This document shows, piece by piece, positions 59,540 to 64,000 of a DNA stretch of 64,000 bases. Each line of letters starts with the position of its first letter. The stretch's first letter is position 1. Both the position numbers and the translations under genes were made by a program. The stretch is from Halovivax cerinus (GTDB taxonomy: Archaea; Halobacteriota; Halobacteria; Halobacteriales; Natrialbaceae), in assembly GCF_024498195.1 (NCBI RefSeq), contig NZ_CP101824.1, positions 3,286,001-3,350,000 of the forward strand, given 5' to 3'. Under the pieces are notes generated by a model. The model was not told the origin of the DNA and searched no databases. It worked only from the letters and a program-made list of their open reading frames with translations.

Positions 59540-59613
59540 TGGGCCAACTCGGATTTGAACCGAGAGCCTCCACCTTATCAGAGTGGCGCTCAACCTGATT
59601 GAGCTATTGGCCC
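59540..59613 (-). tRNA. tRNA-Ile (GAT anticodon)
   Basis: On the minus strand the gene begins GGGCCAATAGCTCAATCAGG and ends GAGTTGGCCCA. The acceptor stem GGGCCAA/TTGGCCC pairs perfectly over 7 bp, the D arm has AGCTCAATCAGGTTGAGC, the anticodon loop is CTGATAA with GAT (Ile), and the T arm is CTCGGTTCAAATCCGAG. It is 74 nt with no intron and no encoded CCA. It lies between cruF and fxsA, transcribed opposite to the carotenoid genes. Confidence 0.97.
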
Positions 59614-59671
59614 GCTTCGCACTCAGTGGTAGCCGGGTGGGACCTTTAAACGTTTCTTTCCGTTCGAGCGA

Positions 59672-60313
59672 TCACCGCCCCACGGCGTCGTGGTCGTCGC
59701 CGTCCTCGGTGCCGGCGTTCGTCGACTCGTCGTCGATCGAGTACGAGCCGTCCGGGTTCCGCGTCACGTCGTCGGCGTCGATCCGGTAGGAGTCGGTGCC
59801 GAGATCGACGGTGTCCGAATCGGTCGCGCCTGAACCGCGCTGAGTCCTGGCGCCCGGGCCCGCCGCATCGGTCGGTCCCGTCGATTCACCCGGGAATCCG
59901 GCCGTCCAGACTGACCCGGTCACGAAGCCGTCAGCCTTGCGGTCCAGGTACGGGACGATCGCGACCCGCTTGACGAGGAGGCGAATCGGCACGCGGGTGA
60001 TCGGGACGGCGATCAAGAACCCGATGGCGTCGGTGACGAGCCCCGGCGTGAGCAAGAAGGCACCGGCGGCGACGAGCAACGCGCCGTCTACCACCTCGTC
60101 GGTCGGCGCCTCGCCGGCCGCGAGACGTCGCTCGATCTTCCGCAGCGTCCGCCGGCCCTCTGCCCGGACGAGCAAGAGCCCCACCAGTCCGGTGAGGACG
60201 ACGAGGAGCACCATCTCGAGGATGCCGACGACGTCGACGTAGACGACGACCGCACCGAGGAGGACCGCGTCGAGAAACGGAATCAGGAGGAGCGCGAGTA
60301 TCCACCGGAGCAT
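59672..60313 (-). CDS. FxsA family membrane protein
   Basis: A 213-residue protein. The N-terminal 130 residues match FxsA: LLLIPFLDAVLLGAVVVYVD, VVLTGLVGLLLVRAEGRRTL, then GEAPTDEVVDGALLVAAGAF and LLTPGLVTDAIGFLIAVP. This gives two to three transmembrane helices. The C-terminal 80 residues are a hydrophilic, acidic, disordered extension (DSDTVDLGTDSYRIDADDVT). I start at ATG 60313 (MLRWILALLLIPF), the family start; GGTTTTGGG is about 27 nt upstream. In bacteria FxsA was linked to phage exclusion; its role in archaea is unknown. Confidence 0.9.
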   Translation of the reverse strand: MLRWILALLLIPFLDAVLLGAVVVYVDVVGILEMVLLVVLTGLVGLLLVRAEGRRTLRKIERRLAAGEAPTDEVVDGALLVAAGAFLLTPGLVTDAIGFLIAVPITRVPIRLLVKRVAIVPYLDRKADGFVTGSVWTAGFPGESTGPTDAAGPGARTQRGSGATDSDTVDLGTDSYRIDADDVTRNPDGSYSIDDESTNAGTEDGDDHDAVGR

Positions 60314-60444
60314 TGCTCGATCTTGGGCCCCCACGCCCAAAACCCTTCCTTTCAGTCCCGTCTTCATTCCCCTCGAAACCGCCACGAGCAGGCGAACCGC
60401 CGTCGAACGATGGACTTACCCGCTCCACGGGCCTCGATCCGGAC

Positions 60445-62130
60445 ATGACCTCGGAGACGCTCGTCGAGTGGCGTGAGTGGGGAGCCGCAGCGTTCGACGA
60501 GGCGCGTGCAAAATCGACGCCGATCTTGCTCTCGCTCACGGCGAGCTGGTGTCGACCGTGCGCGGAGATGGACGCCGAGACCTACGCAGATCCGCGGATC
60601 GCTGCCGTCGTGGGTGACGCGTTCGTCCCCGTCCGCGTCGACGTCGACGAGCGACCGCGCGTGCGCGACAGGTACAACACCGGCAGCTTTCCCTCGACCG
60701 TCGTCCTCACACCCGACGGGAGCGTGATCGCCGGAGCCGGGTACCTCGATCCCGACGGGATGCGCCAGGTGCTCGATCGGGTTCGCGACCGGTGGGATGC
60801 GGACGGCCCCGACGCCGGTCGCGTCCCCCGGGCGCTCGCCACGGACGAGCCGCCTGCGGGAACCCTCGACCGATCGATCGTCTCGCAGGTTTCCGGCGCG
60901 CTCGAGGCCACATACGACGAACGGGCCGGCGGCTGGGGTGACGGACCGAAGTTCCCCTACCCGGACGCCCTCGAGTTCGCGCTCAAACGCGACCGGACGA
61001 TGGCGCGACGAAACCTGGAGGCCGTCGCTACCAACCTGCTCGACGACTACGACGGGGGCTTCTACCGGTTCGCGACCGGACGGGACTGGTCGGGGCTCCA
61101 GCGCGAGAAACTACTCGACGAGAACGCGGCGCTCGTCCGGGCGTTCGCGAACGCCTACCTCTACACCGGCGACGAATCGTACCGATCGATCGCAGAGCGG
61201 GGAATCGAGTACCTGACGACGACGCTGTGGATCGGTGAGAGCGGCGATTCAGCGGGGCCGACGTCGGAATCGACCCCGGAAACCGCCTCCGGCGCGTTCG
61301 CGGCCAGTCAGGCGCCCGGTGACGAGACGGTTCACGTTGGTGACCCAACCGAACGCGAGCTGGCCGACGATCCGTCGATCGACGGGAGGGTCTACAGCGG
61401 GAAGAACGCACTGGCAATCGACGCCTTGCTCACGTACGCGGCCTACACCGACGACGACAGGGCGATCCGATTCGCACAGCGAGCGCTCCGGACCGTCCGT
61501 TCGGATGGCCTCGACGACGGCGTAGTCGCGCACGTCGTCGGCGACCGGGCCGCGGCGTCACCGTCGTGCCTGCTCGTCGATCAGACGCGCGTCCTCCGAG
61601 GGCTGGTCCGTGCACACAGCGTCCTCGGTTCGGACACCGTAGACGACGCACGCGCCGTCGCCGACGCGACGATCGAGCGGTTGCACGACGGCGACTCGTT
61701 CGTGGACGGGCCGCTCGACGGTCACGGGCTCCTCTCCCGCCCGCTCCGGCCGATCTCCATCACGGCCGAGTTCGCATCGTCCCTCCTCGACCTGTCGCTG
61801 ATCACGGGCGAGGACGAGTACCGCGATGCCGGCCGCGGGGCGCTCGAATCGTTCGCCGGCGCGAGCGACCGCCTCGGCGTCGGCGCCGCCGCGTACGGGA
61901 CAGCCGTCGCCCGGTACGTGGACGATCCACTGGTGATCCGGGTCGGAACCGACCCCGGATCCGACCTCCACCGCGCCGCGATGCGACTCGCCGATCACGA
62001 GAAGGTCGTCGTACCGAACGCGTCGGCCGTCGACGACGGCACCGCGGTCGTGGGTCGCGGACCGGCGACGGCTGACCCGGCAGCCGACCCTGCGTCGCTC
62101 AGTGCCCGCGTCGAATCACTTCTCGAGTAG
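60445..62130 (+). CDS. Thioredoxin-domain DUF255/YyaL-type protein
   Basis: A 561-residue protein. Residues 1-115 form a DUF255 thioredoxin-like domain with the redox motif SWCRPCAEMDAETY (C-x2-C) and FPSTVVLTPDG. The rest is the helical (alpha/alpha)6-like YyaL domain: FPYPDALEFALKRDRTMARR, GGFYRFATGRDWSGLQREKL with LDENAALVRAFANAYL, GKNALAIDALLTYA and LVDQTRVLRGLVRA. Bacterial and archaeal YyaL relatives are about 650-700 residues, so this is a short form. The start at 60445 drops a Pro-rich upstream stretch. The biochemical role is unknown. Confidence 0.9.
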   Translation: MTSETLVEWREWGAAAFDEARAKSTPILLSLTASWCRPCAEMDAETYADPRIAAVVGDAFVPVRVDVDERPRVRDRYNTGSFPSTVVLTPDGSVIAGAGYLDPDGMRQVLDRVRDRWDADGPDAGRVPRALATDEPPAGTLDRSIVSQVSGALEATYDERAGGWGDGPKFPYPDALEFALKRDRTMARRNLEAVATNLLDDYDGGFYRFATGRDWSGLQREKLLDENAALVRAFANAYLYTGDESYRSIAERGIEYLTTTLWIGESGDSAGPTSESTPETASGAFAASQAPGDETVHVGDPTERELADDPSIDGRVYSGKNALAIDALLTYAAYTDDDRAIRFAQRALRTVRSDGLDDGVVAHVVGDRAAASPSCLLVDQTRVLRGLVRAHSVLGSDTVDDARAVADATIERLHDGDSFVDGPLDGHGLLSRPLRPISITAEFASSLLDLSLITGEDEYRDAGRGALESFAGASDRLGVGAAAYGTAVARYVDDPLVIRVGTDPGSDLHRAAMRLADHEKVVVPNASAVDDGTAVVGRGPATADPAADPASLSARVESLLE

Positions 62131-62275
62131 TGGACGAACGCCGTCCGGCGTACCGGGACCGTCGAGTGCTGGACGGACGAGTCGACGACCCATACCGGTC
62201 CGACTCCATCCGGAACAACTCGCAACGGGCTCAAACTACCGAATTGTTTAATACGTAGCGTTCGTGCAATGGGAT

Positions 62276-63079
62276 ATGGCAGATCTTCGGGACCTCGGGC
62301 TGTCAGAGTATGAAGCACGCGCATACAGGTCTCTGCTCAAAACTGGACCCACAACGGCCAAGGAGTTGTCGCGCGCGAGTGACGTGCCGATGGGCCGTAT
62401 TTACGACGTGCTCAACTCCATCGAACAGTACAATCTGGTGCGAACACAGACGGCGAGTCGGCCGAAGAAGTACGTTGCCGTCGAACCGTCGACGGCGCTC
62501 GATCGATTGCTCGAGGACAAAAAGCGAGAACTCCAGGAGAAGGTCGAACAGTACCAGTCCATCGTCGACGAGCTTTCGAACGAACTCGTCGCCAGCGAAC
62601 CCGTCGAAGAGCAGTTCTGGACGGCGGCGATCGGACCCTCCGATACGTTCGACCTCCTGCTCGAACGGCTCGCGGCGGCCGACGACTCGATCGTGATGGT
62701 CGCGGCCGACCCCTCCCCGCAGATCGACGTTCGAACCGTTGGCGAGTCGGTGCTCGACGAACTCGAGGCAGCACTGGATCGGGGCGTGCCGGTCGACGTG
62801 CTCATGACCCGAACGCTCGTCGACGAACTCTCCGCCAACGTCGGACGTCGCTATCGACGAACCCTACAGTCGCGAGAGGGCTTCGACGTCAGGACGTCGG
62901 AGCGGGTGACGGGTTCGTTCAACGTCATCGACGGTATGGAGGTCTGCATTCAGGTTCCGAATCCACTCTCCTCGGGCGAGATATTCGGAATGATAGACCT
63001 GAAGGACCCGGACTTCGTCTCGGAGGTGTACGAGGAATTTCACCCGAAGTGGCGAGAGGCCGATCCGCTCGAACTGTAG
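62276..63079 (+). CDS. TrmB-family transcriptional regulator
   Basis: A 267-residue TrmB-type regulator. The N-terminal HTH is classical: LRDLGLSEYEARAYRSLLKT, GPTTAKELSRASDVPMGRIY, DVLNSIEQYNLVRTQ. A coiled coil follows (KKRELQEKVEQYQSIVDELS), then a C-terminal ligand domain related to the phospholipase-D-like TrmB_C region (SVLDELEAALDRGVPVDVLM; GMIDLKDPDFVSEVYEEF). In other archaea these respond to sugars. The TATA GTTTAATACG is centred about 26 nt before the ATG. The sugar or target cannot be told here. Confidence 0.93.
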   Translation: MADLRDLGLSEYEARAYRSLLKTGPTTAKELSRASDVPMGRIYDVLNSIEQYNLVRTQTASRPKKYVAVEPSTALDRLLEDKKRELQEKVEQYQSIVDELSNELVASEPVEEQFWTAAIGPSDTFDLLLERLAAADDSIVMVAADPSPQIDVRTVGESVLDELEAALDRGVPVDVLMTRTLVDELSANVGRRYRRTLQSREGFDVRTSERVTGSFNVIDGMEVCIQVPNPLSSGEIFGMIDLKDPDFVSEVYEEFHPKWREADPLEL

Positions 63080-63133
63080 TCTTCGGCCGGGTGCACAACA
63101 CGGTAGCCGCGCCTGAGTGTGGCCAGAGGACGC

Positions 63134-64000
63134 TTAGGCCGATCGAATTTCCTCCCGAAGCGTCCCGACGTCGATGACGCGCTCTGCGTGTGCGTTGTGC
63201 TGGTGGATAGACTCGTCGTTCGACTGCTTCATCGTCACGACCGCGTCGTCCGGCAGGTGGTGGAACTCCTCGACGACGCCCTCAGCCATCGAGCGCACGC
63301 AGTCCTCGACGAACTTGGCGTCGGCGTGGGACTCGTAGGTCATGTGATCTTCGTCCGGCCGCTTCGCCAGGTTGTAGATTCTGGCGCTCATCGCGTCGCG
63401 CGCGATATCGATGACGTCGTCTAAGTCCACCTGCGGGTCACCGTCGGCTTCGACGGTGAGTGTGGCGTGGCCGCGCTGGGAGTGGCCCGGCTGGGGCACC
63501 TCGTCTAAGAACGCGTCGATCGTCTCGTCGTCGACCCCGAGGTCCTCCAGAGCCGTACGTGCGCGCGCTTCCGACATCCCCTGCGAACAGGGACAGACCG
63601 TCATCCCGTCGACGCGGGCACCGATCTCCTCGCGCGTCCCGTCATCGGTCGCCGACGCGGACGCGATGATGTCGACCGTGTGCTGGGTCTCCCGGTCGCT
63701 CTCCGGTGTCCGCTCGCGGCGCATGAACGCCGCCTCCATCGACACCTCGGCCCGCGTCGTGTAGTCGTGTTTCTGGAGCAAGCGGCTGGCCGCGTCGCCG
63801 CAGACCTCCTCAGCGCGGTAGGCCTCCTCCCGCGTCGCGTCCTCTAAAATCTCGTCGATGACCTCCATGTTCCGACTCATATCAGCGCCCTTTCGCCACG
63901 ATGGAAGGTCGACGAAGACGTCGAACTCGGCCATCAACACGATCGGTCGCTTGCCGTTTCTGGCGAGTTTGACCAGTTTCTCGACGCCGGTGACGCCGAC
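63134..64000 (-). CDS. mptA: GTP cyclohydrolase MptA/FolE2 (5' end outside window)
   Basis: The frame continues without a stop to the window edge, so the first residues are missing; 288 residues of about 310 are present, starting [60 protein letters not shown] and the catalytic [14 protein letters not shown] identify the FolE2/MptA GTP cyclohydrolase. In archaea it makes 7,8-dihydroneopterin 2',3'-cyclic phosphate for methanopterin- or folate-type pterins and supports queuosine/archaeosine-type nucleotides. It is convergent with the TrmB gene. Confidence 0.95.
   Translation of the reverse strand, partial: VGVTGVEKLVKLARNGKRPIVLMAEFDVFVDLPSWRKGADMSRNMEVIDEILEDATREEAYRAEEVCGDAASRLLQKHDYTTRAEVSMEAAFMRRERTPESDRETQHTVDIIASASATDDGTREEIGARVDGMTVCPCSQGMSEARARTALEDLGVDDETIDAFLDEVPQPGHSQRGHATLTVEADGDPQVDLDDVIDIARDAMSARIYNLAKRPDEDHMTYESHADAKFVEDCVRSMAEGVVEEFHHLPDDAVVTMKQSNDESIHQHNAHAERVIDVGTLREEIRSA

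Overview
The window is chromosomal DNA from a halophilic archaeon (class Halobacteria). The supporting signs are high GC content, strongly acidic proteins, TATA boxes about 25-30 nt upstream of start codons (many genes look leaderless, several with GTG starts), a tRNA without an encoded CCA, and haloarchaeal gene families throughout: HVO_0758-type zinc finger, HalOD1, Bat/HTH_10, bacterioruberin enzymes and MptA-type GTP cyclohydrolase. I cannot fix the genus. Sixty protein genes and one tRNA can be supported. Only the last gene is cut by the window edge.

Layout. 0.1-9.9 kb: aldo/keto reductase, a heme-synthesis fusion (CtaA-like domain plus CtaB), a PadR regulator, a geranylgeranyl reductase, an acyl-CoA dehydrogenase, a squalene synthase, a membrane protein and a 3-hydroxyacyl-CoA dehydrogenase. 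10-20 kb: SAM hydrolase (DUF62), thermosome subunit, amidohydrolase, enoyl-CoA hydratase, glycosyltransferase, methyltransferase, a small HTH regulator, MBL-fold hydrolase, Fe/Zn cysteine-cluster protein and a TRAM protein. 20-36 kb: radical SAM/HhH protein, small zinc finger, Hsp20, a creatininase/FAD-oxidoreductase pair, NUDIX hydrolase, GpgS-like glycosyltransferase, MFS transporter, a membrane-anchored DHH phosphoesterase, an atypical SDR and aconitase. 36-48 kb: a GH2-like protein that seems to have lost its catalytic acid, a coiled-coil protein, HalOD1, DUF373, Dph6-like ligase, a sugar-nucleotide transferase, a giant GlcD-GlcF fusion and two paralogous zinc microproteins.

The most coherent system lies at 52.9-59.4 kb. 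A Bat-type regulator carrying an intact LOV photoreceptor motif is followed by crtB-crtI-prenyltransferase-cruF. These four genes overlap end to start and would take geranylgeranyl diphosphate to bacterioruberin. A sequence just upstream of crtB matches the right half of the known bop-regulon UAS next to a TATA box. This suggests blue-light control of C50 carotenoid synthesis by a neighbouring photoreceptor, without any rhodopsin gene in view.

Just before it (49.8-52.5 kb) sit a CARF-like/wHTH regulator, a small protein resembling one TFB cyclin repeat behind a perfect 9-bp palindrome, and a two-domain multicopper oxidase with type-1 copper motifs in both domains. Downstream of the carotenoid genes is tRNA-Ile(GAT), with a degenerate copy of its 3' end 130 bp away, which looks like an old integration site. 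The intergenic regions are unusually rich in short tandem repeats (19-48 bp units). Three of these share an exact 27-bp period.
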